A stretch of 64,000 bases of DNA from Roridomyces roridus. Lineage: Eukaryota > Basidiomycota > Agaricomycetes > Agaricales > Mycenaceae. This document shows positions 1-16,510 of this stretch, piece by piece (position 1 is the first letter of the stretch; each line of letters begins with the position of its first letter). The stretch spans positions 558,001-622,000 of the forward strand of contig JARKIF010000016.1 of assembly GCA_029378245.1 (NCBI GenBank), written 5' to 3'. Position numbers and translations under genes: made by a program. Under the pieces are notes generated by a model that was not told the origin of the DNA, ran no database searches, and saw nothing but the letters and a program-made list of their open reading frames with translations.

Positions 1-540
1 CGGGTGGGCTGGAGGATGGATCGCGCACTCAGCGTGCCCACGGCAACACTAGGAAGCAGCGGGGTGAACAGGAAATAATTCCTCGGACTGATAACCACCT
101 GCAAAATCTTAATGCAAAAAACACATGCGGTGCAAGTGCCACTCACGACATTATACTCGGTCGTGTCGAGCGTGTTTAAGAAACTGGTAGCACCCCATCC
201 ACTCCCAAGCACAACGATAGTCTTCTTCGTCGGGTCATGAGGTATTTGGGGTCCCGGAGACCGATCCTTTTTGGTGTAGTAGTAGAAAGACCCAGCACCC
301 GCGAGTAGCGAAAGCCAGAATGCACGATTCAAGTACTTGACAGCAGTCCCGAGCTTCGAAGATTTGGGCGGTGGTGGAGGGGGAGGCAACTCTGTCTAGA
401 AGAAAAAAACAGTGGGTGTGGAGCTATGGAAGGAGAGTGAAAATGTACCTCCGAGGCAAAGGAGCGCTGAATTGGGCGCTGACGTTGAGGGAAAGCCCTG
501 ACCCGAGAAGAAAGGACCAAGGACCGAGACTGAGAAACGG
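1..540 (-). CDS. External alternative NADH dehydrogenase (NDE type), 5' part only
   Basis: Type II NADH:ubiquinone oxidoreductase of the inner mitochondrial membrane, which oxidises NADH without pumping protons. The gene runs off the left edge, so only the N-terminus is present. Reading leftward, an Arg/Ser-rich presequence (449 to about 535) is followed by an intron (396-448). The next exon (147-395) has a poly-Pro stretch, a membrane-anchor-like segment and the dinucleotide-binding motif VVLGSGWGAT. After an intron (99-146) comes the family signature SPRNYFLFTPLLPS (from 98). The start codon is unresolved: the presequence frame has a stop just upstream and no ATG, so a further 5' exon is likely. 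The gene is divergent from the GPI12-like gene at 769. Confidence 0.85.
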
Positions 541-768
541 TCCTCAGAACCGCTGTTCACGTATTGAGTCCAGACCAGCCCAGATTCATATCTAACGTAT
601 AACGAACCTCGACTGCGAGAGATTTGCATCCTCCAACAGGAGCTAAAAAGTCGGGTGGGTGGTGGTTGTGGAAGAAGGGAGACGCGACGCGGTGTGGGCG
701 GATCAATCCACGGTATGATACCATTCCGATGCATTTGTCCGATACACAACGCATCACAACGCGTTAGA

Positions 769-1751
769 ATGCTCTCGTCCATCAACCCCGTTTATGCAGT
801 TCTCGTCGCTCTGCTCTTCAATTTCATACGCCATCCCGCCCAGTCGGACAACACATTATCCAGAAAACTAGCGCCCTCGAATGGCTTCACTGGAAATGTC
901 CTGCTTCTAACTGCGCATCCCGACGACGAGTGCATGTTCTTTGCCCCGACTATATTGGCACTAGCTGCACGGGAGCAGCCCTCAGACAAAAGGCAAAAGG
1001 ATAAATCTTCTCTTTATTCTCTCTGCTTGTCCACGGGTGACGCGGACGGTCTGGGCGCGATCCGACCAAATGAACTCGAGAAGAGTCTCGACATCCTCAA
1101 CATTGATTCCACTAAACGAAAGATAATCGACCACCCGTGAGCATTTCTCGTTCAGCTAGTCAGCTCGGAGTCTGAACCGTGCTGCAGAGATTTACAAGAC
1201 AACTTCACGGCTGCATGGGACGCGCAGATTATTGCAGACGTTGTCCAACCATTTGTCGTGGAAAACCACATAGACACCGTGCTTTCCCTTCATTCCTTTC
1301 CCAACCTCAGCTCACGGTCTTCCAGATTCTGACTTTTGACCGGCATGGAATATCAGGGCACCCCAACCACAAATCTTTACCACTGGGAGTCAAAGAGCTT
1401 ATACCCCAAGTGCGGCTCTACACGCTCATATCGACCCCGCCGGTCCAAAAATATGTCGGCATCTTCGCGCCCATCTTGGCCAAAATCGACCTGCATTTCA
1501 ATCGTCTACTGCATTCCTTGGAAATTCAACTAGAACGCGTCTTGGTCGCACTAGACATTTCCGTCTCTTCCCCAACACCCGACACCGAGCGTCGAGAACC
1601 AGTACCCGTTTTCGTCGCAGGAATCCGAGAGTATTGGTTGGCCGTTCAGGCAATGCGCGCCCATTCGAGTCAGCTGGTCTGGTTTCGATGGCTCTACGTC
1701 GGATTTTCACGATACATGTGGGTCAATGAGTGGGTCGAAGTCGTTGTATAG
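769..1751 (+). CDS. GPI12: N-acetylglucosaminyl-phosphatidylinositol deacetylase (GPI12/PIG-L)
   Basis: De-N-acetylates GlcNAc-PI, the second step of GPI-anchor synthesis at the ER. Exons 769-1136, 1188-1278 and 1326-1751 sum to 885 nt (294 aa), a normal size for the family. An N-terminal hydrophobic segment is followed by the PIG-L zinc-site motif AHPDDE (near residue 50), the STGDADG/RxxEL region, and HPNH in exon 3, the second metal-binding His pair. The ATG at 769 was chosen because it precedes the hydrophobic anchor. The gene converges on the small membrane protein that ends at 1874. Confidence 0.9.
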
Positions 1752-1873
1752 TTATAGTTTATGTCTCGGTGTTGTCCCCAGTCCATATGATTGTACCACG
1801 CCTCGAAGCCACTTTGCTATGCCTCCTTCAGGTAGCGTGGGGAGTACCGAGCGCGCGCGCCCGAAGAATGGCG

Positions 1874-2224
1874 TCAACCAGTAGCCCGCAATAGCCCTAC
1901 ATGGATTAGAGCAACTGCCAACGTGAAGAATGCAATGACGCACCATAACGCTCCCTGAGCCAACGGACTGAGTACCTGGTCTCGCGTCGTCACCCACGCA
2001 ACGTCCTTCCACTGAATCTCCAACACATCTCCAGGCGTGGCCGTTTCCCTCTCCTTGCCCTTCGAAAGCCGAAAATAAGGCCGGACACTCTTCAAGAAAC
2101 CATATTCGAAGCGCAAATCAGGGACGCTGGTCAGCGCTGCCCGCCGTGGGTGGTCCTCTTCAGGGTTTATATGCTTGGGATCGTGCAAGACAAAAGGAGG
2201 AGCGGGGTCGGCAACGGCAGACAT
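1874..2224 (-). CDS. Small single-pass membrane protein, unknown function
   Basis: An uninterrupted 116-codon frame with an ATG at 2224. The N-terminal 90 residues are hydrophilic, including a charged stretch RLSKGKERE. One hydrophobic helix (about residues 90-112, LWCVIAFFTLAVALIHVGLL) lies at the extreme C-terminus, like a tail-anchored protein. No family is recognised. It lies 75 bp downstream of the AROM stop codon on the same strand. Its intact frame and plausible topology favour a real gene. Confidence 0.6.
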   Translation of the reverse strand: MSAVADPAPPFVLHDPKHINPEEDHPRRAALTSVPDLRFEYGFLKSVRPYFRLSKGKERETATPGDVLEIQWKDVAWVTTRDQVLSPLAQGALWCVIAFFTLAVALIHVGLLRATG

Positions 2225-2298
2225 GACGGTGGAAAGCAGAATTTGCCTCTATTTTTACATAATACATTTATTTTCGAAAATCCCAGTCTAAAATGAAT

Positions 2299-7315
<5,017 letters not shown>

Positions 7316-7527
7316 TGAGCCAGCGAAGTAATGGCAAAGGAGTGAGTCAAAAAATACTTATAAGATTGGCAAAAATTGATGGATCAGCCGCATTGAAGCC
7401 ACATTCCTTCCCGGGAGACTAGTATCCCACCGACGGATCGGAAGTAGGAACAGGAATGAGTATCCATCCGATAGTACAACTATACAAGCATCTATTCTCT
7501 TAGATTCCGTCTAATCCCAGAATGCGA

Positions 7528-8764
7528 TCATGGTTTGGGTGCATCGACTTTCTCAACGCGCCCGTCGCGCCACTTGACCGTGACGCTGCCATCCTGCAAG
7601 ACAGTTGGTCAGTCCAGCAGCTGTTATAATCACGGAAACGCGTACCTCGTTGCCAAAGTACGCGGCTTGCGCCATGTGGCAGAATACTCCGACTTCTACG
7701 ACACCTGTGAGCATCTTGATCTGTGCCATTATCTGCACGTCGCGTCAGAATGGGAGATGGCGGAATCGAGTTAATCCGCACAGTGTAGGGCTTCTTCATC
7801 ACCTCCGGGTCGAAGGGAGCATCAATGACAAAGTTGCCATTGTCCGTCACGACAGGCCCGGCTGGATGATTTAGTAGAGCATTATATGGGGACTAGTATG
7901 GGCACCTTTCTTTACCGCCATGCGCAACGTAGCCTGGGGTGAGCCCAGAATATGATGCAGATTTTGCAGCACTTTCGCATAAGCAAAAGGAACGACTTCG
8001 ATCGGGATTCCAGGTGTCCACTGGAGAAAGGGTCAGCAAGGAAGAAACCGCGCGGTTTATGGAAATCGCACGCTCGTCCCTAGAAATTCGACATTCTTTC
8101 GGTGATCTGCGACAAGAATAAATCTGCCTGGCGTCAAAGTCGGGCATCTTGAAAGCAACATGGACCCACGTAGTCGCGGCTTCAGCGAGCACCTTCTCGC
8201 GGAGGTGGCAAGCACCTCCACCCTTGATGCAGTTGAGTTCACGGTCTACCCTTGGTTGTAGGCAATGAATATACGAGTTGGTTGAGAGATGCGTCCAAAA
8301 CTCACTCATCCGCGCCGTCGAGGGTCACGTCGATGGTCGGATACTCATCCACATCGCCGAGATTGAGGCCCGAAGAAACGATGAGCTCCTTGGACTGGAA
8401 TCCAGTGGGGATGAATACGCGAGCCTGGTTGGCTTCCGCGCCCAACTGGACAATTCGCTCGACAACATAGGGTACCGTAGATCCTGACCCAATCCCGATG
8501 ATCTTTTAAGGAATCAGAGTGCGGCCGACCATGGCCACTACATACGCACTCTGTGTTCTGGTTTCACATGATTGTCGACGGCGGTCCACGCCGCGAGCTG
8601 CTTGGACTTTTCCAGTCCGGTAATATTCTGATCCTTTATTGGCGAAACCAGCTTGGTTGCTGTGATGGCATAGATGAGGGGTTGAATCCCGCAAGGATAG
8701 AGACCGTACGTTGGCCAATGCGACTCAGAACAACAGGTCGAATTTGCGAGGCAGGGCTAGCCAT
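7528..8764 (-). CDS. RKI1: Ribose-5-phosphate isomerase A type (RKI1)
   Basis: Interconverts ribose-5-phosphate and ribulose-5-phosphate in the non-oxidative pentose phosphate pathway. Nine short exons (8710-8764, 8550-8659, 8306-8502, 8170-8250, 8072-8123, 7906-8020, 7782-7861, 7646-7732, 7528-7593) sum to 843 nt, 280 aa, with no frame break. Family landmarks in order are [12 protein letters not shown] (phosphate loop), LDGADEVD (catalytic Asp region), [16 protein letters not shown], and C-terminal GNFVIDAPF and [12 protein letters not shown]. The exon 3/4 junction needs the AAG acceptor just before 8250, because using the nearby TAG would bring in a stop. It is tandem with AROM, which starts 213 bp downstream. 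Confidence 0.93.
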
Positions 8765-8980
8765 TGGGGTGAGATGGAGTAGATGATAGCAGTCTGGCCG
8801 TACCCGATGGGAGCTGGAGTAGGCAAGGGCATAGTGTGGAGGAGACGGAAGAGAGATCGGTGCATCAATTTCCGGACTCGGACCGTCCGACGTCCGGTCT
8901 CTTGAACCACTTCCACAATTCCTGGACCCCGGCGTTCCTGCGTGGGACCGTGCCGTGTATTCATTCTTTCCTTCCACGAC

Positions 8981-9332
8981 ATGCGCGCAATAAAGAGTAC
9001 GTTGTTTACGCGTTTCTCGAGGCAATTCGTCTCTCATGAGCACCCCAGGTGTACTGTTAACCTGGTTTGCAATTCCGGTGTCGCTGCATCGTCCTTGACT
9101 GGGACACTCAACAGTGACCCCGCAGTCAAGGAGATACTAATCTCCATGAACGAGAGCCAGGGCTTCATAATAGAGGACCTCGACGACTATCATCTCGTTA
9201 TCAAGGCGGACGAGGAGTACCGGATCCGTCGCGAGCTGGAGATTGAGGTATGTGACTGCTGCTATTTCAAAGGATGCTCTCGTCTCACAAGCTGCACAGT
9301 TGGAAAAGAACACATATAGTCTGGAGAGTTGA
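8981..9332 (+). CDS. TFB5: TFIIH subunit TFB5 (TTDA homologue) with two micro-exons
   Basis: The smallest subunit of the TFIIH core, acting in transcription and nucleotide-excision repair. Exons 8981-8996 (16 nt), 9049-9064 (16 nt), 9115-9247 and 9300-9332 total 198 nt, a 65-aa protein, the expected size. The spliced product begins MRAIKSVLLTCDPAVKEIL and has FIIEDLDDYHLVIK, both diagnostic of the family. Only the two-micro-exon model restores the conserved CDP motif. The stop at 9332 is 2 bp from the stop codon of the convergent BCS1-like gene. Confidence 0.88.
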
Positions 9333-9334
9333 AT

Positions 9335-11335
9335 TTATTTTTTATTGACTTTCTCGCTGCGTTCCTTTTCCACCCATCCTTTGACATCCGCAACCGCTTC
9401 CACCGGTCGAGTCTTGTATGACATTAAAAATCCCTGCACATACATATAAATCTCGCTGCCGAGCCCAAAAGATCGACACTCACTTGTAATGTCGCCATCG
9501 AAATCTCGCGTTCTGGACAAGCCGACGCAAAACGGACGGCCAGTTCCCTGATCGCCTTGGGTTCGAGTTGTGGGCCCCGCGCGCTATGCTTTGTGCCAAA
9601 AGTCGGAACGCAAGCATTCGAGTCGGGGTTCTTCTCCGTTGAATCGTACCCCGAATCCTCGCTCCCTTCCTCTTTGTCGTTCCCAGTCTCGATGGTATCA
9701 GGGTCGTCCTTGGGGAGATAAAACCTATTGAAGAGCTGGCGTGCTTGGAATTTACTCGCGAGCTTAAACTCGATGTGCAGGTCCATCCTTCCCGGGCGGC
9801 ACAGTGCAGGGTCCAAAACAGAATACTTGTTCGTCGTGGCGAACAGAATCCGCCCTTCCTGTGCACCGACCCCGTCCAGCGCGTTCAGAAGCCCACTGAG
9901 ACTCAGTCTGCGGCATTGACATGAGTAAGCAAGCAATTCGTATTCGCCCAGGACATACCTGCTGGTAGTAGGAGGCGGGGGTGGTGCCCCCGGCATGGGT
10001 TTGCTGTCAACCTCCTGGGTGTCCGTCGCAGTCCCGATGGGCTCGCGATTGAGGCCATTGGTGAATGCCGCATCAATGTCCTCCATGAGAGCCACACATC
10101 GCTGCGGAAGGGCGTTTACAAGCTCACTCAACGCTGAGTCGTCCAGCCCGATCCGAGAAAGCGAAAGTATGTATACGTCGAGTCCAAGCTCCCCTGATAT
10201 CGCGTGAATCAGCGAAGTTTTGCCTGCGCCTGGCACACCATACTGAACACGGCGTGAGAACAGCCCAATGATTCCCAAAACTTGCACCTACGAGAAGGTA
10301 GCCCCGTCGGAATGGTATTCCTCGCTCCGCGTACCATTCTTTGCTGCGAAGAAAGTCTTTCGCGTCTTCGATCAAGACGTCCTTGACGCCAGGATCCAAG
10401 ATAATCGACTGCATCGAACGCTTCTCGCGGCAGGCAACATGCCGCCAGTTATTCGACCTATCGAGTTGTAAGTCTTGAAATCGTAGCACAACAGATTACA
10501 CCCACGTATCCGAAACGTAGACACACATCTTGTGCTCCTGGGCTAGAATGTAGTCCCTGCGTGCCTCCTGGAGCAGGGAATTCAAGATCCCGTGGTCACG
10601 TGTCATGATGCTACCTCTTCGAGTTAGAATTGTTCCGTCGCTTGCTGGGAAAACACACCTAACGTATAAGGTCTGCTCTTTGGAGCCCCAAAGCCCGGTC
10701 TGGTTCTGCACGCGTGTGATGGTCATCCACCGATTCCGGTACCATAGATTGTACGTTGTCGAGAGCGAAGGCAGGTACGCGAGCCTGCGAGACGATTTGA
10801 ATCGCGTGTTGATGTCATCCTCCCCGTCAACAAAGATGGCTGCATTGTTTGCAAAGCTACTTGTGCTGACTTGGACCTGACGGGCTTTGCCTTCAAGAAG
10901 GAGTGAGCTGCGACCGTTCCTGGAGTCATTCAACACATACTCCACGAGGGCTGTTTGGACAGCCAAACCATCATCCATTCTGTGAAACGAAACGCCGAAC
11001 AGTTCAGACAATCGAAAAGGTCAAGTGATGAAGCGCCCACCGTAGCTCGAATCCTGCTCTTCAAAGCAGGCAGTAATAAAGAACGACCCGATGAATTTGT
11101 TGAAGCCCCCAAACACAAAACGTCTGCACATCTCGATTATTCCGCCAAGAACCACGAGTTTCATCCAATCGCGAAGCGCAGAGAACGAGAGCACCAGTGT
11201 GATTAGCGACGACAGGCTGAGGGGAGGGGTCCCAGTCGTTGAGCTGACATGGGTCACATTCGGCGCAGACGCGTTGAGGTCTTGAGGAGCAAACCCAGAG
11301 AGCAGCTGCTGAACGAGTGGCAAGAGCGCGGCCAT
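9335..11335 (-). CDS. BCS1-like AAA ATPase (mitochondrial)
   Basis: Member of the BCS1 family, whose founding member inserts the Rieske protein into complex III; fungi often carry several divergent paralogues. The N-terminus has a hydrophobic region and a BCS1_N-like segment (SYEWMMVWLSKQ). The junction segment WYAERGIPFRRGYLLYG leads into Walker A GVPGAGKTS, then Walker B ALMEDIDAAF, sensor ILFATTNKY and the arginine-finger region CRPGRMDLHI. About seven introns were resolved; splicing GYLL to YGVPGAGK restores the P-loop. An acidic/Ser-rich insert follows the AAA core. The ATG at 11335 was chosen. It converges on TFB5. Confidence 0.88.
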
Positions 11336-11736
11336 GGCGGCGGCGGTCAAGTGATAGGTCTTCTGGAACTCTCAAGTGATAGGTCTTCTGAACTCTGGCC
11401 TTTATACAAAATTAAGCATTGATCTTGGGATACATGAGGCATGCCGAGAGTCAATAGGCCTTTGTTTGAAGAAGGACACGGAGACAAAGGAGACGGAATG
11501 GAAGCAGATACAGCTTGCGGAGATGTGTACAAGAGGGGTCAGAGGGAGCAAAAGGCTGTAAATGAGGGTAGATTGGCGCCCAAGGCGCTTGAATGATGAG
11601 GGTGCGAATGAAAGCTGTTTTGATCAACCATCTTGAACCTTGTTTGAACCTCTATAATGACGCTATACGCTAAACAGTGCAATTATTCTACGATACAGTA
11701 ATCCCGCCCTCTATGACCATCCCTCTATCTAGCGCT
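11336..11736. other. Intergenic gap, no gene seen
   Basis: About 400 bp between the BCS1-like start and the end of the first zinc-finger gene. Apart from the tandem repeat no coding signal is supported. It should contain the BCS1 promoter and the 3' end of the zinc-finger transcript. Confidence 0.5.
11347..11395. repeat. Tandem duplication of a 24-25 bp unit upstream of the BCS1-like gene
   Basis: Two adjacent copies of TCAAGTGATAGGTCTTCT followed by (G)GAACTC, at 11347-11371 and 11372-11395, differing by one G. They start 12 bp upstream of the BCS1-like ATG, in its 5' leader or promoter. Confidence 0.85.
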
Positions 11737-12787
11737 CTATCCCTCCTCTGTGCGCGAATCAGGACAACTTGGCAAAACCATTTGAAAGGACCCTTACCTG
11801 TGACCTCGACGGGTTGTTGTCGATGTCGACAAGCATGCCTGTCAAGCATCTTGGCGCTGGAGAAGAACCGCTTGCACCGTGCGCAGACGTGCTTGCACTT
11901 TTTACCATGCAGTGCAACTTCATGTCGTTGCCGGTCGTGTTGCCGGGTGAATGCCTCGCCACACCCCAGAGTGCAAAGAAATGTTTTCCGAACTTTCGCT
12001 TTGTGTGTGCCCATGTGCACCTGTCGCGTGTACGGACTCGTCAACATCTTGTCGCAGGCCGGCTCCAAGCATGGGTATTGGCGCGCCGCCCGTCGCCCTG
12101 TTTTCGCTGGGTCAGGCGAACCCATCGACTGGGATGGCGTGATGGTACCACAGGGAGGGGAGACGGCACCAGCGGTAGAAGGAAAGGGAGATGGTCGACG
12201 CGAAGAACCCGCCGCGCTGCCGTCTGAGGAAGGTGTTGAGTGCACGGTCCCATACGCGCCTGGCGCCATGTCCATCACTGGGTTGATTTTCAGCAATGGT
12301 TTGTTGCAGAACCGAAAAAGGACGCACGCCCAGAGAAATGGTGAGTGTTATAATTCCGGTCGTCCATCCCGTTCGATGAAAAGTCAAAGTCCAACGGATG
12401 ATGCTCGAGCTCCCCGTGCTGGAGAAGAAGGGGCGACAGCGTGTTATTATATGCGGAAAAGTAATCTGGCGGAGGGGATGAACCCGAGAGAGGGTGCGAC
12501 AATGGGCTATCTTGCTCCGCGTCCATGACTGCTGGCCGCGCAAATTCCTGCGTGTTCGGCGGGCAGGCCGTTGAGGGCGCGTCTGGAGAAGCGTAGAAGC
12601 TGAGTATGTATCCATTCTCGCTCGGGACGCTCTCCAGGTTGATATTTACGCCCTGGCAATCCGCGGGACCAAGAAAATCGCGTTTGTGCGCGTTCGGCTT
12701 GAGTCTACAGGATAGGCGGCCATGTGCACCGAGGGTGATGTCGAGCTGGGATGACAGCAGGGCTTCGACCGGATAACTGAGAATCAT
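11737..12787 (-). CDS. C2H2 zinc-finger protein, paralogue 1 of 3
   Basis: Putative transcription factor. Exons 12328-12787, 11798-12277 and 11737-11747 total 951 nt, 316 aa. The N-terminal conserved block (residues 1-60) contains LLSSQLDITL and LSCRLKPN. A low-complexity Ser/Pro middle follows, then three zinc fingers in the C-terminal third: C-x4-C...H-x3-H (CLEPACDKML), C-x3-C...H-x4-H (CTLGCGEAFTRQHDRQRHEV) and C-x2-C...H (CARCKRFFSSAKMLDRH). The last exon encodes only a few residues. Intron positions and first-exon length (460 nt) match paralogue 3. Target genes are unknown. Confidence 0.85.
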
Positions 12788-13768
12788 GGTGAGTGGGTCA
12801 AGACTTGAAACATTCGACTGAACTCTATATAGGGCAGTGGCTGAGACCAACATTTTGGGGATTTCCAACCGCTAATAATTTCGGCACAACTTCCTCCAAC
12901 TACCAAAAGCGGCCCTTGATCGAAACACTTAGGCACAGACATCAAATAACATTCAAGGCTGGCTCATCCCCGAATCCCTCGAGATCTTCGCGTGCTCTAT
13001 CCTGTGCTCTACCATACCCCTTCTGTTATCTTGGGCGATACATGCTTACAATGACGACTTGCACAAGATACTCGGATCAAGCCCTCAAGTAGAAACTGCC
13101 TTTTCAGGATGTCAAAGGTGTTGCTCTCTCAGCCCCTCTGCTCCACATGGTGATACGAATATGCGATGCGATTGGAGGGTTCGACCTGGCTCCACGGGCT
13201 TCGACGCGACTCCAAGCTGCAGCAAAGGTGTTACCTCTGGCCACGGAATGATACAGACTCTTGTTCAAGATCGAGTTCGTCCATCCCGTTTCTGTCTGGA
13301 GGCTTGCAATCGTCCTGGACTCGGAGAGTCCTGGAGTTGTGGAGAGTCGCGTACCCCTTTAGGCAGGTGAGGATGGTGAACGGCCGGCTGACACCACGTG
13401 ATCGTAGACAAACGCGTCGCGCGTGCCGATCCGCATACCATTCAAGATGTAGCATTCAAGCCATTGGGGCTCCCCAACTATTCTATTTGCTAGAAGCCAT
13501 CGGTTGGCTATGCTCAGCACTGCTTATCCTGACTTGCGTTTCTTAGACGTTGGAAGGAGCAGGTGGAGTTTGAAAACAAATCACATCGTTCCAACATCGT
13601 TCATTGATGCAGCGGCCGGAATCAAATCCATGCTTCTTCAAGCTTGGTAAGTAAGTAGTACATATACTGAGCCAGTCTCCAATGGCGACGCCTTTTCATT
13701 CCTTCAGCCCCCGAGCTTAATCCTTGCGGACCCACTTTCTTTCACCGTTCTCTCTTGTGTCTCCTGGT
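12788..13768. other. Gene-poor stretch
   Basis: About 980 bp between two divergently transcribed genes. Open frames here show no recognisable domain and no convincing splice continuation. It is probably promoter and spacer sequence. Confidence 0.45.
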
Positions 13769-14884
13769 ATGAAACGCGTCCTCTGTCTCCACGGACACTT
13801 TCACTCGGCAGACTACTTCAAGTCAAAGGTGCGTCGCACTGCGTCCTCTTCCCACTCTACTAAACCCACTCTAACCACTGCGTATTTAGCTTGATGCTAT
13901 CAGAGACGCGTGCCGAGAGAGCATCGAATTCGGTAGGTAGTATCCATCACTGCAGCAGAAGCCCGCCAATTGACCGCATCTGCAGTCTTTGTCGATGCGC
14001 CCCATGTCCTCAGCCCCGTAGATTTGCCTGGGGCGGCATCAAACGACTCGCTGACCGTCTGGTCTGACATCAATACAAATACTTCCAGAGCCTGGTGGCG
14101 TTATCTGTACGACGTGCGGGACGTCTCGGCGGTTGTCGAGTCTTTCCATTACATTAAGAACGTTTTGGAGACGCAGGGACCATTCGAAGTGACCTATCCT
14201 CTCGTCTTGCGTATTGCTTCCAACATTCTTTACAGGGCATTCTTGGATTCAGTCAAGGCGCTTGTTTCGCGGCCATGATCCTTGCATATGTGAGTGTCTA
14301 CGTAAAACCGCTCGAGTCCCAGAGGCTCACCTTCGTATGTAGATGGAACACCCCCACGTGATGCCGCATCTGCTCCCTGATTTGAAGCACCCTCCTTTGT
14401 AAGTTATTGGGTTGCCTCGGCAGTTTCAGTCCGTCTGAACAAATCATTCCAGTGAATTCGCCGTTTTTATTTCTGGGTTCGTTGCACCCACCACAGCGTT
14501 CCCCTTGCCGCCCATGATCCACACACCCTCACTGCACGTCATGGGTTTCAACGACATCATGGTTAGTCCCGAGATGTCCCTCGAGCTAGCGGAGCACTTC
14601 GACAAGCCTCAAATTGAAATGCACGAGGGCGGTAAGAGTCACGATACATTTCATCCTGACCTTCGTTGATTCCTACCGCAGGACATTTCGTGCCAAGGAA
14701 ACTCACATGGCGGCGCTTCCTTTCGGAATATCTCAACTCGCGCGCTTCCACCTCCGTCCCTGCCCTATGGAAGCCAATCCCCGCTCCCACCCCCGCCTGG
14801 TACCGCGAAAAATTGCCTGCTAAAGAGCTGCGGGGCAGCCGAAGCATGCCAGGCCTGCGCAACTCGGATATCCTGGCCTGTTAA
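13769..14884 (+). CDS. FSH-family serine hydrolase (FSH1-like alpha/beta hydrolase)
   Basis: Seven exons (13769-13828, 13890-13932, 13986-14188, 14236-14289, 14343-14398, 14453-14631, 14682-14884) total 798 nt, 265 aa. The N-terminus MKRVLCLHGH is the FSH oxyanion-side motif. The nucleophile elbow GFSQGA is formed across the exon 3/4 junction, the Asp region is MGFNDIMV, and the catalytic His lies in EGGHFVPR, again created by splicing. FSH hydrolases occur in fungal polyketide and terpenoid clusters but also as stand-alone esterases; the substrate is unknown. It converges with the beta-lactamase-like gene, 85 bp apart. Confidence 0.87.
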
Positions 14885-14969
14885 TTTATCAGTAGAAATT
14901 CACTAGAGATCCTCCATGCCCTCATTGTAATTTATTGTCCATTCACATTGTCTACACCGGCCTGTATGC

Positions 14970-16254
14970 TCACAATGTACTCTGCTTGCCATATGTTGCC
15001 CACGCTCCCTTGAAAAATTCCATCATCAAATGCACGACCTTCTCATCGTCCACTGGCACAAGCTGGGTCGCAAACACGATCCCTACCCCAGCCTGCCGAT
15101 GCATCGCCCAAACGACATTCGGCATGCCATTCCAAGTAAGAGTGCCCTCCGGCATCCCCAGCGGAAGCCCATGCTTGCCTTGAACCAGTAATGCCGCCAA
15201 AGTCCAATTGAGATCAAGTCCCTTGCCCTCGAGGTCCCAGACAGGAAGAGTGGGTACGCCGTCTACTTCCACAACGCCGGGAAGTCGCAGATCAAGCTCG
15301 TATTCGACCCCCTCTTTCATGCCTTTGAGGTCTGCAAGCGCCTTGCTTCCTTCCGCAAGCTGAGGCGCAAACAACGAGTCAACGAGCTCGGGGTCGAGAA
15401 TCTTGGATGCCGGGGCTATGAGGTCGGCGAGCAGCGTTCCCAGATCGCGCACGCTGACCGTCACATCCCGTGTTTCTTCTCCGAGATCCTCCAAACCGGT
15501 GGGCGTACGCTTCACCTTTTGCATCACCTTGTGAAGCACATCTGGGCGTGTCTGCGGATTCACGGTCGATGCCGTCATCCCAAGGGGCGTAAAGATATTG
15601 GTTTGAGCGTATTCGCCAAACGGTTGTCCAGTGAGCCGTGAAACGAGGAGCATCGTGAAATAGATGCTGCTGCCGTAGCAGTATCCCTCGCCCGGCTGGA
15701 ATAGGAGTGGGTGGGTGAAAAGTTTGATGATAGCGTGGGCGTCGGCGTTGGCTGCCTCATGAGCAGCACCTGCAGGTGAAGCGCGCCATCGCTCTACAAG
15801 TGGCTCGTCGCCTCCACCGATTCCGCTGGCATGTGTGAGTAGATGCCGGAGGGTGATTTTGCATGTCTGAGGGCGGAGTATGAAGCCCTCCTCGGTGTCT
15901 GTAGAAGGCTCGATGACTGGCAAGGAATCGAGTTCAGGTATCCACCGAGATACTGAATCGTCCAGCCCAATATCTTTGCGTTGGACGCATTGGAGCGCTG
16001 CAATATGTGTGATGAATTTTCCCGCAGATCCGAGGGTTATTGTGCTGTCCAAGTCGACCTGGGGCGAAGAGGACTCCAGAGACTGTTGCCCTGCAGATTT
16101 CTGGTAGAGGACATTGCCTTTGTAGACGTTATTACTACGGTCATCGACATTCGCTCGCAGTACCTGTCTTATCTACGACGAGACAGACGGCTCCCAGCAG
16201 GGTGCGGTTGCTGGGATCGGTGGCGTTGGCGAGAGCAGCTTCAAAAGAGTCCAT
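14970..16254 (-). CDS. Beta-lactamase-family serine hydrolase (class C / esterase-like)
   Basis: Beta-lactamase/transpeptidase-fold protein (PF00144 type). In fungi these act mostly as esterases, transesterases (LovD-like acyltransferases) or peptidases. Exon 1 starts at the ATG at 16254; a short intron brings TG|QQSLES into frame. The nucleophile motif S-x-x-K is SAGK, shortly after the junction. The second motif is Y-G-S (CYGSS), and the LLTHASGI segment is typical of the family. The large last exon runs to the stop at 14970 without interruption. Upstream sequence is open in frame, so a longer N-terminus is possible. Confidence 0.82.
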
Positions 16255-16510
16255 TTGGGAGGAAACAACCAACCCCGCGTGGGAAAAGTTGGCCTTCTTA
16301 ATCTTATCCGCGGCTGGTTCTGGCAGTCGTACTTGATGGCGTCCCGAAGGCGAATCTCTCTCAACGAACCCGCTTCCGGTATGCACAGCACGAATGGCAT
16401 TCCAGTTGTATAAAACAATGAACATCTACTTGAGTTTTCGGTATACACGTGAAATAAATAGTATGAAAGATTAACTTAAATGTAGAGTAAAGCTGCGAAT
16501 CGTCAAGTCA

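Noticed and set aside
12793..13546. Several overlapping frames in the gap before the FSH hydrolase
   Set aside because: No conserved motif, no splice continuation, codon usage unlike neighbouring genes.
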